The translations under genes were made by a program, and so were the position numbers. This document shows, piece after piece, positions 9,985 to 18,349 of a stretch of DNA of 64,000 nucleotides. A model generated the notes under the pieces. The model had not been told where the DNA came from. It did no database searches and worked only from the letters and a program-made list of their open reading frames with translations. Position 1 is the stretch's first letter; the number at the start of each line of letters is the position of its first letter. This stretch comes from Acinetobacter sp. ANC 3813 (lineage in GTDB: Bacteria; Pseudomonadota; Gammaproteobacteria; Pseudomonadales; Moraxellaceae): the NCBI RefSeq assembly GCF_002135435.1, contig NZ_NEGK01000007.1, positions 1 through 64,000 of the forward strand. Direction: 5' to 3'.

Positions 9985-10112
9985 TTTAATTTTGCGCAAG
10001 ACAAACGGAGTACTGCTCCGTCCGAGCGCAAGATGAGAGGCTATGCTTCGAGTGGCAAAATCTAAAGCTCTGCTTTAAGTATTCGCAAGACAAACGAAGT
10101 GCGTAGTTTCAC
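9985..10112 (+). repeat. pair of degenerate direct repeats after the peroxiredoxin gene
   Basis: Two related copies of GCAAGACAAACG(G/A)AG occur at about 9994 and 10084, roughly 90 nt apart. The first is followed by a small hairpin (GGAG-tact-GCTCC, near 10007-10020) and GAGCGCAAGATGAGAGG. There is no coding potential. This looks like decayed intergenic repeat material of the kind that follows genes in this genus; the origin is not known. Confidence 0.45.
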
Positions 10113-10119
10113 AAAACAA

Positions 10120-10262
10120 AGCTCTACCTAAAACATATATTCCAAACGCATAAGGAGAATATATCTATCGAACAGCCAGTTATGAGATTCAACACCCTTA
10201 AGATGGCATGACGAGCCTCATCTTAATAATCTTCCCAGCCTGTCTAACGACAGGCTTTTTTA
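10120..10262 (+). ncRNA. possible small RNA ending at an orphan terminator
   Basis: A strong plus-strand terminator at 10237-10262 sits about 265 nt beyond the peroxiredoxin stop with no ORF just before it. Upstream lies a second hairpin, AAGATG / CATCTT around a 13-nt loop (about 10199-10223). This is the layout of a short transcript with two stem-loops. No convincing promoter could be placed (a TATATT lies at 10136-10141 but without a well-spaced -35), so the start is a guess. The alternative is a long 3' UTR of the peroxiredoxin mRNA. Confidence 0.3.
10237..10262 (+). terminator. rho-independent terminator in the peroxiredoxin/hydrolase gap
   Basis: Perfect stem AGCCTGTC / GACAGGCT with a TAAC loop followed by six T. 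It is too far from the peroxiredoxin gene to be its obvious terminator. Confidence 0.85.
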
Positions 10263-10367
10263 TTGCGCAATGCACTGAGCGCAGCAAAATCAAATTGTTG
10301 AATTGATTCAGCTCGGTTATAAAGAATGCAATAAGTGAATAAAACTGAATACCGATAAAGCTTAATC

Positions 10368-11186
10368 ATGATTTACAACATTCATCATTTGCACTGCGGC
10401 ACCCTGTGTCCACTCTGCGGCCCGATGTTCGGGCAACGCGGCTTCCACGCGAAGCTGATCTGCCATTGTCTGCTGCTGGAAACAGACCAAGGCCTCGTTT
10501 TAGTTGATACCGGCTTAGGCATGCAAGACTATTTGCATACCAAAGCACGCCTAGGCAGCTTGATTGCCAGCACTGGACGCATTGAAAATAATTTAGAACA
10601 GTCTGCAGTGGCGCAAATTCAACAGCTGGGTTTCCGCCCCAAGGATGTCAAACACATTTTGCTGAGCCATTTGGATTTTGACCATGCTGGCGGGATTTCT
10701 GATTTTCCGCATGCTATGGTGCATGTGCTGTCCACTGAGTATAACGCCGCTCAAAACTTAAAATCATTCAAGAATAAAACCCGCTATAAACCGCAGCAAT
10801 TTCAGCAGCACCGCTATTGGAATTTTATAGAACCGCTGCAAGGTGAAAGCTGGCATAACCTGCATCGTGTGCAAGGTTTTCAGTTGTTTCAGGATGAAAT
10901 TCTCATGATTCCGCTGCTCGGACATACGCTGGGTCATTGCGGCATTGCCATTCGAAAACAGGATGGATGGATTTTTTTCTGTGGAGATGCGTATTATTCA
11001 CATCTACAGTTAACAGGTCAGCACTCTCTAAAAGCGCTGAATCAATTAGAACGCTTCTTTGCGACCGACAATACACAGCGGCTGGACAATTTAGAGAAAA
11101 TAAAAATTTTAGCGCAGACTGAGCCAAGCATTGAACTGATCTGCGCGCATGATCCTGAAGAACTCAGAAGGTATCAACCCCAATGA
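10368..11186 (+). CDS. metallo-beta-lactamase-fold hydrolase
   Basis: Zinc-dependent hydrolase of the metallo-beta-lactamase superfamily, 272 aa, no signal peptide. The zinc motif HLDFDH is at residues 101-106, with the third histidine in GHTLGHCG, the bridging aspartate in FFCGDAYY and a last histidine in CAHDPEEL. This set resembles lactonase-like members (the AHL-lactonase branch), but the substrate cannot be told. An unusual Cys-rich start (HCGTLCPLCGPM) precedes the fold. Its stop overlaps the ATG of the next gene (ATGA), so both are co-translated. Confidence 0.85.
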   Translation: MIYNIHHLHCGTLCPLCGPMFGQRGFHAKLICHCLLLETDQGLVLVDTGLGMQDYLHTKARLGSLIASTGRIENNLEQSAVAQIQQLGFRPKDVKHILLSHLDFDHAGGISDFPHAMVHVLSTEYNAAQNLKSFKNKTRYKPQQFQQHRYWNFIEPLQGESWHNLHRVQGFQLFQDEILMIPLLGHTLGHCGIAIRKQDGWIFFCGDAYYSHLQLTGQHSLKALNQLERFFATDNTQRLDNLEKIKILAQTEPSIELICAHDPEELRRYQPQ

Positions 11187-11773
11187 AAACGATTGCCCTG
11201 ATCATCAGCTGTACGGTCAGCATGTCTGGCTGCATGACTTCAAACGTGTGGCCAGATCAGCAGCGGCCTGCGCAATGGGGCAGCATGCTAGAAAAACAGT
11301 CGAATTTTTATCAGATCAGCCCGTTGGTTTTTCGCAGCGAACAGCCCAATGCCGAACTGCTTCCCCTGCTCAAAGCGCAAAATATTCATACCGTCATTAA
11401 TTTAAGATCAGGCAATGCCGATGAAAACATTCTGCCTGCGCAAGATTTCAAACAGGTGCATGTGCCTATTCATACTTGGGCGATGTCGCGGGATGATCTA
11501 TTACAAGTGATGCAAAGCATTCAGCAGGCGCAGTTAAATCAGCAGAAAGTACTTATCCATTGTTATCATGGTTCAGACCGTACTGGCGCAAGCATTGCAA
11601 TGTATCGGATTATCTTTGAAGGCTGGAATACAGCAGATGCGCTGAATGAAATGAAGCATGGCGGTTATGGCTTTCACCCCATTTGGATCAATATTGAAAA
11701 ACTATTCCGCCCTGAAAATATAAAATGGATCCGCCAGCAGCTGGAGGACCCATCTTTAAGTCTGTCACATTAA
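11183..11773 (+). CDS. lipoprotein-like dual-specificity / tyrosine phosphatase
   Basis: A 196-aa protein of the cysteine phosphatase superfamily with the signature HCYHGSDRTG (HCx5R, catalytic Cys and Arg). A general-acid aspartate is probably in the preceding loop (TWAMSRDD). The N terminus is a short export signal with a possible lipobox (MSGC, Cys at about 17), so it may be anchored on the periplasmic side. It overlaps the metallo-hydrolase by 4 nt. The substrate (phosphoprotein, lipid or sugar phosphate) is unknown. Confidence 0.8.
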   Translation: MKTIALIISCTVSMSGCMTSNVWPDQQRPAQWGSMLEKQSNFYQISPLVFRSEQPNAELLPLLKAQNIHTVINLRSGNADENILPAQDFKQVHVPIHTWAMSRDDLLQVMQSIQQAQLNQQKVLIHCYHGSDRTGASIAMYRIIFEGWNTADALNEMKHGGYGFHPIWINIEKLFRPENIKWIRQQLEDPSLSLSH

Positions 11774-11783
11774 GATTTTTTGA

Positions 11784-12785
11784 TTAGCGCTTATCGAGCG
11801 GCACCCAATCAATCACCCAAGCAGACTTCATACCTAAGCTGGCATCAGAGGTAATCTTTTTACGTGCTGAGTCAGCCGCTTCACGGTCTTTTGATGGCCC
11901 AACCATAATCCGGATACCTTTAGAGGTAGGACTCTTGGTCACGCGGTAGCCTTTCGCTTTCAGCTTAGACGCTACAGCATCAGCATTGGCTTCATTGGCT
12001 GCCAGCGCCACCTGAACCATCCACTGTTTATCGCCATTCTCCAATAAATCGCGGGCTTTTTCAGCTTCAGCTTTTTTCTTGGCATCTTCTTTACGCTTCG
12101 CTTCAGCTTTTTGCTTATCTTCAGCTTCGCGTTTAGCCTGAGCTGCCTGCTTTTCAGCCGCTTTTTTCTCGGCTGCTTTCTTTTCTGCGTCCTTCTTCTC
12201 TGCAGCTAATTTTTTCTCCGCAGCTAAGCGCTCAGCTTTACGTTTTTCTTCAGCAGCCTCTTTCTCAGTATCTGCCGATTTGCGTGCAGACTCCTGCTTG
12301 GCTTGATCGGCCTTAAGCTGCGCGGCTTTCTGTTGCTCTAACTTTTTTTGAGCCGCCAGTTTATCCTCAGCAATACGCTTATCTTTGGCAGCCTGATCTT
12401 CAATCAGCTCTGGCGGAATGTTATCTGAACTTTGCTGTGCAGAACGGCGGGCATTCAATTCTGCATATTCTTCAGCTGCTTTGCGGGCTGCATCGGCTTC
12501 TGCCTGCTGCTGCATAGCTAAAAACTCAGCTGCGCGCGCCTCCTGCTCTGCAACAGACTTTTCACGCGCCTGACGCTGCGCTTCCAGCAAGCGCTTTTCA
12601 GTTTCAACATCAACCGTTAAGCCTGCTGCGCTGTTTGGGTTCTTTTGCGACGTTTCCACGGCTGCAGCTGGCGCCTGCACTTCATTTTGATGAATTTCTT
12701 CTTTGCCTTTTAGAAGCAATGCTGCCAGTAAAACACCGCCGCTTAATAGAACAACACCGCCCATCCAGCGCTGTTTGTTATTCAT
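11784..12785 (-). CDS. SPOR-domain cell-division-type protein (DedD-like)
   Basis: 333-aa inner-membrane protein: one transmembrane segment near the N terminus (GGVVLLSGGVLLAALLL), a long Lys/Glu/Ala-rich coiled coil (about residues 75-250) similar in style to TolA, and a C-terminal SPOR domain (about 255-330, starting KQWMVQVALAAN). SPOR domains bind denuded septal peptidoglycan, so a role at the division site is inferred. The ATG at 12785 overlaps the folC stop by 4 nt; a longer frame would run into folC and is rejected. The folC-dedD order matches the E. coli accD-folC-dedD block. Confidence 0.85.
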   Translation of the reverse strand: MNNKQRWMGGVVLLSGGVLLAALLLKGKEEIHQNEVQAPAAAVETSQKNPNSAAGLTVDVETEKRLLEAQRQAREKSVAEQEARAAEFLAMQQQAEADAARKAAEEYAELNARRSAQQSSDNIPPELIEDQAAKDKRIAEDKLAAQKKLEQQKAAQLKADQAKQESARKSADTEKEAAEEKRKAERLAAEKKLAAEKKDAEKKAAEKKAAEKQAAQAKREAEDKQKAEAKRKEDAKKKAEAEKARDLLENGDKQWMVQVALAANEANADAVASKLKAKGYRVTKSPTSKGIRIMVGPSKDREAADSARKKITSDASLGMKSAWVIDWVPLDKR

Positions 12786-14065
12786 GGACATTCTTCCAAA
12801 TACTCCCATACCGCTTCTAAGGTATGAAATGAACCACATACCAAAATCAGCTGATTATTCTTTGATTCATCTAAGGCTGATTTAAAAGCTAATTTCACAC
12901 TGTCAAAGTGCTGCACATTAAGCCCCTGCAGTGCGGCATCCAATTGTTGGATCTCGGCAGCGCGCGGAACGGTCAATGGTGCAATTTTCCACATTAAAAC
13001 GGTTTCTTTCAATAAGTTGACGACAGAATTTATATCTTTGTCAGACAGCATTGAAAAAACACCGACCACTTCTGTGTACTGTTTATTGTATTCTAAGAAT
13101 TTTCGCAATTGCTTTAACAAAAAATCAACGCCATGCGGATTATGCCCAGCATCAAAAATGACGGTTTTTTCTGCAATTTTACGTATTTCAAAACGGCCCT
13201 GCAGCTTGGCTTGAACAATGCCCTGCGCAATAGCCTGCTGAGAAACCGTCAGTCCACTCACTAAATTTGCGGCGACTGCGGTTGAAATATTTTCGAGTGC
13301 TAAACAGCCCAAAGGCAATTTTAAGGTGGTGCCAGACGATGCAAATAACCAAGATTGGCCGTCATCTGCATATTGATAAAAATAATCACGGTTCACTGCA
13401 TGCAGCTGAGCGTGGCAAGCATTGGCTTTATCTTGAATCGCTTGCGGCAGTTCTTGCTGACCGCCAAAGATCACAGGAATATTTGGACGGATAATGCCAG
13501 CTTTTTCAAAGGCAATTTTTTCAATGGTATCGCCCAGCCAGTCGGTATGATCCAAACCGATATTGGTAATCACCGCAACATCGGGTTCAATCACATTAAC
13601 AACGTCTAAGCGGCCGCCTAAACCGACTTCCAGCACCCAGACATCACATTGCTGCTGTTTAAAAATGACAAAAGCCGCTAAGGTCGTGGCTTCAAAAAAA
13701 GATAACGATAAATTACAGCTGCGGCGCGCGTCATCCACAGCTACAAAGGCATCTACCAGCGCTTGATCACTGACTTCAATGCCTTTGAGCTTTACACGTT
13801 CATTAAAACGGTAAATATGCGGTGACTGATACAGCCCGACATGATAGCCCTGCGCATTTAAAATAGATGCTAAGGCTGTTGTGGTTGACCCCTTGCCGTT
13901 GGTTCCTGCTACAGTCAGCACCTTGGCTTCTGGGCGTGTCACTCCAAGCTTTTCAGCCACTGGAATAACGCGCTCTAATCCTAAATCAATGCCTGTAACA
14001 TGAACATGGCTCCAATAATCGAGCCATGTGTTTAAAGAATCGGTTGCAAGAGGTGCTGTGTTCAA
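12782..14065 (-). CDS. folC: bifunctional folylpolyglutamate / dihydrofolate synthase
   Basis: Adds glutamate to dihydropteroate and to reduced folates, with ATP, in the cytoplasm. The 427-aa protein has the Mur-ligase-type P loop GTNGKGST (about residues 54-61), the family segment SPHIYRFNERVK, and the C-terminal ligase domain with FDAGHNPHG. The start appears to be TTG at 14065, overlapping the accD stop (TTGA); no ATG or GTG nearby would keep the conserved N terminus. The rare start implies translation coupled to accD. It is the third gene of trpA-accD-folC-SPOR. Confidence 0.95.
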   Translation of the reverse strand: MNTAPLATDSLNTWLDYWSHVHVTGIDLGLERVIPVAEKLGVTRPEAKVLTVAGTNGKGSTTTALASILNAQGYHVGLYQSPHIYRFNERVKLKGIEVSDQALVDAFVAVDDARRSCNLSLSFFEATTLAAFVIFKQQQCDVWVLEVGLGGRLDVVNVIEPDVAVITNIGLDHTDWLGDTIEKIAFEKAGIIRPNIPVIFGGQQELPQAIQDKANACHAQLHAVNRDYFYQYADDGQSWLFASSGTTLKLPLGCLALENISTAVAANLVSGLTVSQQAIAQGIVQAKLQGRFEIRKIAEKTVIFDAGHNPHGVDFLLKQLRKFLEYNKQYTEVVGVFSMLSDKDINSVVNLLKETVLMWKIAPLTVPRAAEIQQLDAALQGLNVQHFDSVKLAFKSALDESKNNQLILVCGSFHTLEAVWEYLEECP

Positions 14066-14958
14066 GTCAAGTTCATCAATTTACTGATAATGCGATATAC
14101 AGTATCACGTAATGCGTGGCGGTGAACAATTTGATCGATTACACCATGATCAAGCAAATATTCCGCGCGCTGGAACGGTTCTTCCAGTTTTTCACGCACA
14201 GTCTGCTCAATCACGCGCTTGCCGGCAAAGCCGATCATTGCTTTAGGTTCAGCAATATGCACGTCGCCCAGCATTGCCAATGAAGCTGTTACACCGCCAT
14301 ATACTGGATGTGTCAGCACGACAACATAAGGCAGGCCTGCTTCTTTCATTTTCTGAATCGCTGCAGAAGTACGCGCCATTTGCATTAATGACAGCATGCC
14401 TTCCTGCATACGCGCGCCGCCAGAAGCAGCAAAGCAGATAAGTGGCTGTTTCTGTTCAATAGCGCGCTCTGCCGCCTGTACAAAACGGTCGCCCACCACA
14501 GAACCCATTGAGCCGCCCATGAAATCAAACTCAAAAGCGCAAGCCAGCATAGGCACGCCTTTGAGCAGACCTTGCATCACCACGAGGGCTTCAGTTTCAC
14601 CCGTTTTCTTTTGCGCTTCAGTCATACGCTCTGGGTATGGCTTGCTGTCGACAAAATTCAATGGATCTTTGGCTTTGAATTCTTGACCCAACTCGTTTTG
14701 CACTTGGTCAAAGAACCAATTTAAACGGTCACGCGCCTTCATGCGCAAGTGCTCATCACACTGCGGGCATACATAGGCATTGAATGACATTGCAGTACGG
14801 GTCACTAAAGCGTGACACTCAGGGCATTCAATAGTCGGCTCTGTAAAAGTGGCTTTAAGCGCCTGCTGCTGATCCGGCACATGGATGCCCGGCACAGTAC
14901 GTTCCGTCCACGGTGTAGACGGGTTTAGAATTTTCCCTGATTTCGCGTCTTGACTCAT
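14062..14958 (-). CDS. accD: acetyl-CoA carboxylase carboxyltransferase subunit beta
   Basis: Forms the carboxyltransferase with AccA and makes malonyl-CoA for fatty acid synthesis. The 298-aa protein shows the N-terminal four-cysteine zinc ribbon (CPECHA and YVCPQCDEH) and the crotonase-type core with ASGGARMQEG and AMIGFAGKRVIEQT. The ATG overlaps the trpA stop (ATGA), and the gene ends in the folC start, so trpA, accD and folC are translated from one message. Confidence 0.97.
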   Translation of the reverse strand: MSQDAKSGKILNPSTPWTERTVPGIHVPDQQQALKATFTEPTIECPECHALVTRTAMSFNAYVCPQCDEHLRMKARDRLNWFFDQVQNELGQEFKAKDPLNFVDSKPYPERMTEAQKKTGETEALVVMQGLLKGVPMLACAFEFDFMGGSMGSVVGDRFVQAAERAIEQKQPLICFAASGGARMQEGMLSLMQMARTSAAIQKMKEAGLPYVVVLTHPVYGGVTASLAMLGDVHIAEPKAMIGFAGKRVIEQTVREKLEEPFQRAEYLLDHGVIDQIVHRHALRDTVYRIISKLMNLT

Positions 14959-15758
14959 ACTAACTCATCGAGCGCTGCTCGAAGCTCCTTAACTTTATTC
15001 ACCGTTGCTGTAACGGCTTGTTCTGGGGCTAAGCTTGCAAACTGTTTAACGAAGGCGCTGCCGACAATTACGGCATCCGCAGCGGTGCCCATTGCTTTGG
15101 CAGAAGCAGCATCAGAAATACCAAAACCCACACCAACAGGAACATCGGTATACGATTTGATTTTTTGAATGCGGTTCGCAGCCTCAGCAACATCTAATGT
15201 CGCTGCACCAGTGACTCCTTTCAGAGAAACATAGTAAATAAAGCCGCTCGCCTGTTTCACCACATGCTGAATGCGTTCATCAGTAGAGGTCGGGGCAAGC
15301 AGGAAGATTTGATCCATGCCGTATTTCTGCAGCACTTCATCTAAATCTTTTGCTTCTTCTGGCGGCAAGTCCACCAAAAGCACACCGTCTACACCGCATT
15401 CATTTGCATAAGCAACAAACTTTTCGTAGCCAATCACTTCGACAGGGTTTAAGTAGCCCATCAAAACCACAGGTGTTTCTGTATCATTTTGACGGAACGC
15501 TTTCACCATGTTCAACGCATCAAGAGTATTGGTGCCGCCAGCCAATGCGCGTTCAGCAGCCAGTGCAATCACTGGGCCATCCGCCATTGGATCAGAAAAC
15601 GGCAAGCCCAATTCAATCACATCGACGCCCGCTTCGACCATGCTGTGCAGCAAAGGTACGGTTACTTGCGGATGCGGGTCACCAGCCATAACATAAGAAA
15701 CCAAAGCTTTACGCTGCTGAGATTTAAGTGCTTCAAAACGTGCGGCTAAACGTGACAT
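14955..15758 (-). CDS. trpA: tryptophan synthase alpha chain
   Basis: Splits indole-3-glycerol phosphate to indole and glyceraldehyde-3-phosphate in complex with TrpB. The 267-aa TIM barrel carries the catalytic Glu and Asp in VIELGLPFSDP and the phosphate-binding loop GVGFGIS. A well-placed AAGGAAAG precedes the ATG. Unlike many gammaproteobacteria, trpA is not next to trpB: about 5.2 kb with five other genes separates it from trpFB. It heads the trpA-accD-folC-SPOR operon. Confidence 0.97.
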   Translation of the reverse strand: MSRLAARFEALKSQQRKALVSYVMAGDPHPQVTVPLLHSMVEAGVDVIELGLPFSDPMADGPVIALAAERALAGGTNTLDALNMVKAFRQNDTETPVVLMGYLNPVEVIGYEKFVAYANECGVDGVLLVDLPPEEAKDLDEVLQKYGMDQIFLLAPTSTDERIQHVVKQASGFIYYVSLKGVTGAATLDVAEAANRIQKIKSYTDVPVGVGFGISDAASAKAMGTAADAVIVGSAFVKQFASLAPEQAVTATVNKVKELRAALDELV

Positions 15759-16155
15759 AGGGCTATACTTTCCTTGAATGGTTCAAAACGAGTTGGCTTT
15801 GTAAAAATACAAGACACTGCATTGTAACGCTATTTTTCACCCAATGAACAGGGTATGCGTATTTCTGCCTGCATTTGTACAGTCTGCAAATCTTCCAGAA
15901 CAATCCGAAAGGCACATTTACGGCTATTTCAGCTTTTTTCACAATGATCAAAGATGCCTAATTTCGCTCAATTACAAAAAGTTAAGCTTTTGAATAAACA
16001 CAATTCATACGACAAAAAAATGATAAAAATAGAAGACTTAGCTTACTGCTTGATTGTTTTTGCACATTGCAAAACCTGTTTGATGCCAGACTGTCCGCTG
16101 CCGTTTTTCAGCCTCGAATAGCTGCAGTACAGTCAATTCGGCTGCAGAATATCCA
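15759..16155. other. 397-nt intergenic region upstream of trpA
   Basis: Holds the presumed trpA promoter. Reading both strands I see AT-rich sequence, no tRNA and no convincing terminator for the AraC gene that ends at 16156. A 62-codon open frame at 15763-15951 has no family resemblance and is not called. Confidence 0.5.
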
Positions 16156-17187
16156 TTAATGTGTTTGCTTCAGCTGCTTTTTCCGCTGCATCAGGGTTTG
16201 CCTGGCCGAGGCTTTATAGGCCCGAGCCAAAGCAGACTGATCCGAATATCCCAGCTGCTGCGCAATATCTGTAAATGCAACACCTTGCTGCAGCAGCTGC
16301 TCACAGCGTTTCATGCGCTCTGCGTCTAAAACCTGTTTAAAGGAACTCCCCTCCTCCTGCAGTTGACGCTGCAGAGTCCGCACAGACATATGCAGTTCAT
16401 CGGCCATCTGTTCTATTTTTGGCGCTTGCGCATGCAGACGCAGATGCTCGGCAACCTGCTGATGCATCTGCTGCAAGGCATTTTCAAACCTCGGTTTAGA
16501 AGCAATGGCATCTTCCGCTTGTTTCAGTAACAGCTGCATTAAAGAAGGATCAGCCAATTCAGATTTTAAATCCAGACTTTCAGAACTGATTACAAAGGAA
16601 TACTGCGGATAGCCAAACACCACAGTGCAGCCAAAAAACTTTTCATAATGATAATGCGCCATTTGCGGCATATGCGCGAATTGAATGCGCAGCAGCTGCA
16701 GTGAAGCGGGAAAGATCTGTTTGGCTAAACGCGCCATGCAAGCGGTGGTCAGCTCATTGACCAGCGCATATTTTTCATCATGCATCGGCCATGACAGCAA
16801 AATTTTTTTCGCCTGATGGCTCATCCGCATTGGAGACACTTCAGCGCCGTCTATCACCAGCCGGCTGAAACGCACAATATACTGCAGCGCCTCAGCCACA
16901 CTGCTGCAGCGTGTGGCCATATATCCCAGCACGCCAAAATGCTCGGCGCGAATAAATTTCGCCATTTCAAAAATCAACTGCGGGCAGTCTAAATTTTGCC
17001 GGCAGCTTTGCATCACTGCAGAAAAAAATGAATACGGCGACTGAGAATCTATAGGCAAGGACAAGACATGCTGCAGCTGTGCTTGATACGGCGTCAAAAA
17101 TGCCAGCTCCCGCCAATCCTGCTGCTGTTCAGTTAAATACATATTCCAAAGCTGAAAATAGCCATTCGGGATCTGCAACTCCTGCAT
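16156..17187 (-). CDS. AraC-family transcriptional regulator
   Basis: 343-aa regulator with an N-terminal ligand-type domain of the arabinose-binding / OruR-ArgR-like kind and a C-terminal AraC DNA-binding domain (about residues 245-330) with two helix-turn-helix motifs (IEQMADELHMSVRTLQRQL and FTDIAQQLGYSDQSALARAY). It is divergent from the ferritin-like hydrolase gene at 17343 with 155 nt between, so that gene is the most likely target. The ligand cannot be told from sequence. Confidence 0.88.
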   Translation of the reverse strand: MQELQIPNGYFQLWNMYLTEQQQDWRELAFLTPYQAQLQHVLSLPIDSQSPYSFFSAVMQSCRQNLDCPQLIFEMAKFIRAEHFGVLGYMATRCSSVAEALQYIVRFSRLVIDGAEVSPMRMSHQAKKILLSWPMHDEKYALVNELTTACMARLAKQIFPASLQLLRIQFAHMPQMAHYHYEKFFGCTVVFGYPQYSFVISSESLDLKSELADPSLMQLLLKQAEDAIASKPRFENALQQMHQQVAEHLRLHAQAPKIEQMADELHMSVRTLQRQLQEEGSSFKQVLDAERMKRCEQLLQQGVAFTDIAQQLGYSDQSALARAYKASARQTLMQRKKQLKQTH

Positions 17188-17342
17188 CCTGCACCTCGCA
17201 TTTATTCTTTTTGGCTTTAAACTTTGACATTCTAAATTTTCACATTGGCGTTAAATGTATAAAAATTGGCAAGTACTGTCAAAACATTTGCCTCATTCTT
17301 CGACATACTGCAATCATCACCGGCAAATGAAGTAAAAATAAA

Positions 17343-18221
17343 ATGAATGCCCTTGTTAAATATGCACAGCTTACGCCTATTGTGCGCAGTAAGCTGGATT
17401 TTAAACTGGAAGAAATTCCGCGCTTCTGGTTTGGCGGCGATCCATTTCTAACCCGCATGTTTGATGCGCTGAGCCTGACCTTCCCCGATGGAGAGCGCTA
17501 TTTTATAGAATCAGTGCGCTTATTCCGCAGCCAGATCCAAGATCCAGATTTGCAGCAGCGCGTAGCGGATTTCATCCGTCAGGAAGCGCAGCATGGCATC
17601 GCTCATGACAAGATGAATCAGCTGATGAAACAGCAAGGCATGCCTGTCGATGCATTCATTAACCGCCTAAATAAAATTTTTAAATTTGAATTGAGCAGGC
17701 GCTCACCAGAATACAACATTGCCATGACTGCTGCGGCAGAACATTTAACAGCGCTGATGGCTGAAACTTTCTGCAGTCAAAAATCCGTGCTGCAGGCCGC
17801 GCATCCCTATGTTCGCGCGCTGTTTATTTGGCATGCCATTGAAGAAATGGAACACCGCGATGTGGCTTTTGATGTAATGAAAGACGTAGCGAAAGTAGAT
17901 GAAAACCTGAAAAAATTCACCTTGGTGTGGACCAGCGCGCTGATGCTCGGTTTTACCTTATACCGCGCCAATGTGATGCTGAAGCATGACGGATTCAGCA
18001 TGATGGAGCGTGTAAAATTGAATATGAAAGGCCTGCCATGGTTCTTTGGTAAAAATGGCACGCTGACGCGTATGAGCAAGCCATACCGCGACTGGTTCAA
18101 ATCTGACTTCCACCCCAGCCAGCATCCAGTGGTAGACAACTACCACATTTGGCTGAAAACCTTTGAAGAAACTCAAGATCCGATTCAGGCTGCCGATATT
18201 TTTTGGCAAGCGGCAAAATAA
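17343..18221 (+). CDS. predicted metal-dependent hydrolase (PF10118-like, ferritin-type helices)
   Basis: 292-aa mainly helical protein of the predicted metal-dependent hydrolase family. Possible metal ligands sit in ferritin-like helices: RQEAQHGIAH and EEMEHRDVAFD, with further acidic residues in AAAEHLTALMAE. A hydrophobic stretch (LVWTSALMLGFTLY) may touch the membrane. Divergently arranged with an AraC regulator, so it is probably induced by that regulator. The reaction has not been settled for the family; enzyme activity here is inferred. Confidence 0.75.
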   Translation: MNALVKYAQLTPIVRSKLDFKLEEIPRFWFGGDPFLTRMFDALSLTFPDGERYFIESVRLFRSQIQDPDLQQRVADFIRQEAQHGIAHDKMNQLMKQQGMPVDAFINRLNKIFKFELSRRSPEYNIAMTAAAEHLTALMAETFCSQKSVLQAAHPYVRALFIWHAIEEMEHRDVAFDVMKDVAKVDENLKKFTLVWTSALMLGFTLYRANVMLKHDGFSMMERVKLNMKGLPWFFGKNGTLTRMSKPYRDWFKSDFHPSQHPVVDNYHIWLKTFEETQDPIQAADIFWQAAK

Positions 18222-18270
18222 AGGGCTGCATTCTTCTGCCTGAAACGATATCAAATGCAGTTCCGCAAAA

Positions 18271-18302
18271 AAAAACCAAATCTAAATAGATTTGGTTTTT
18301 TT
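18271..18302. terminator. bidirectional terminator between convergent genes
   Basis: Stem ACCAAATCTA / TAGATTTGGT with a 2-nt loop and A/T runs on both sides, between the hydrolase gene (plus) and the DUF2804 gene (minus). Confidence 0.85.
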
Positions 18303-18349
18303 AAGCCTAATAGCAGCATATAAAAGTCTTTCAGGCTAAGTGCAATGTA

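Noticed and set aside
9985..10112. CRISPR array
   Set aside because: Only two imperfect copies about 90 nt apart, with no regular spacers.
10937..11122. Overlapping ORFs inside the metallo-hydrolase gene
   Set aside because: They are alternate-frame shadows with no ribosome site; the same holds for many short frames in secA, aspS and the acyl-CoA dehydrogenase genes.
15763..15951. 62-codon ORF upstream of trpA as a leader or small gene
   Set aside because: No family resemblance, no good ribosome site and no run of Trp codons.
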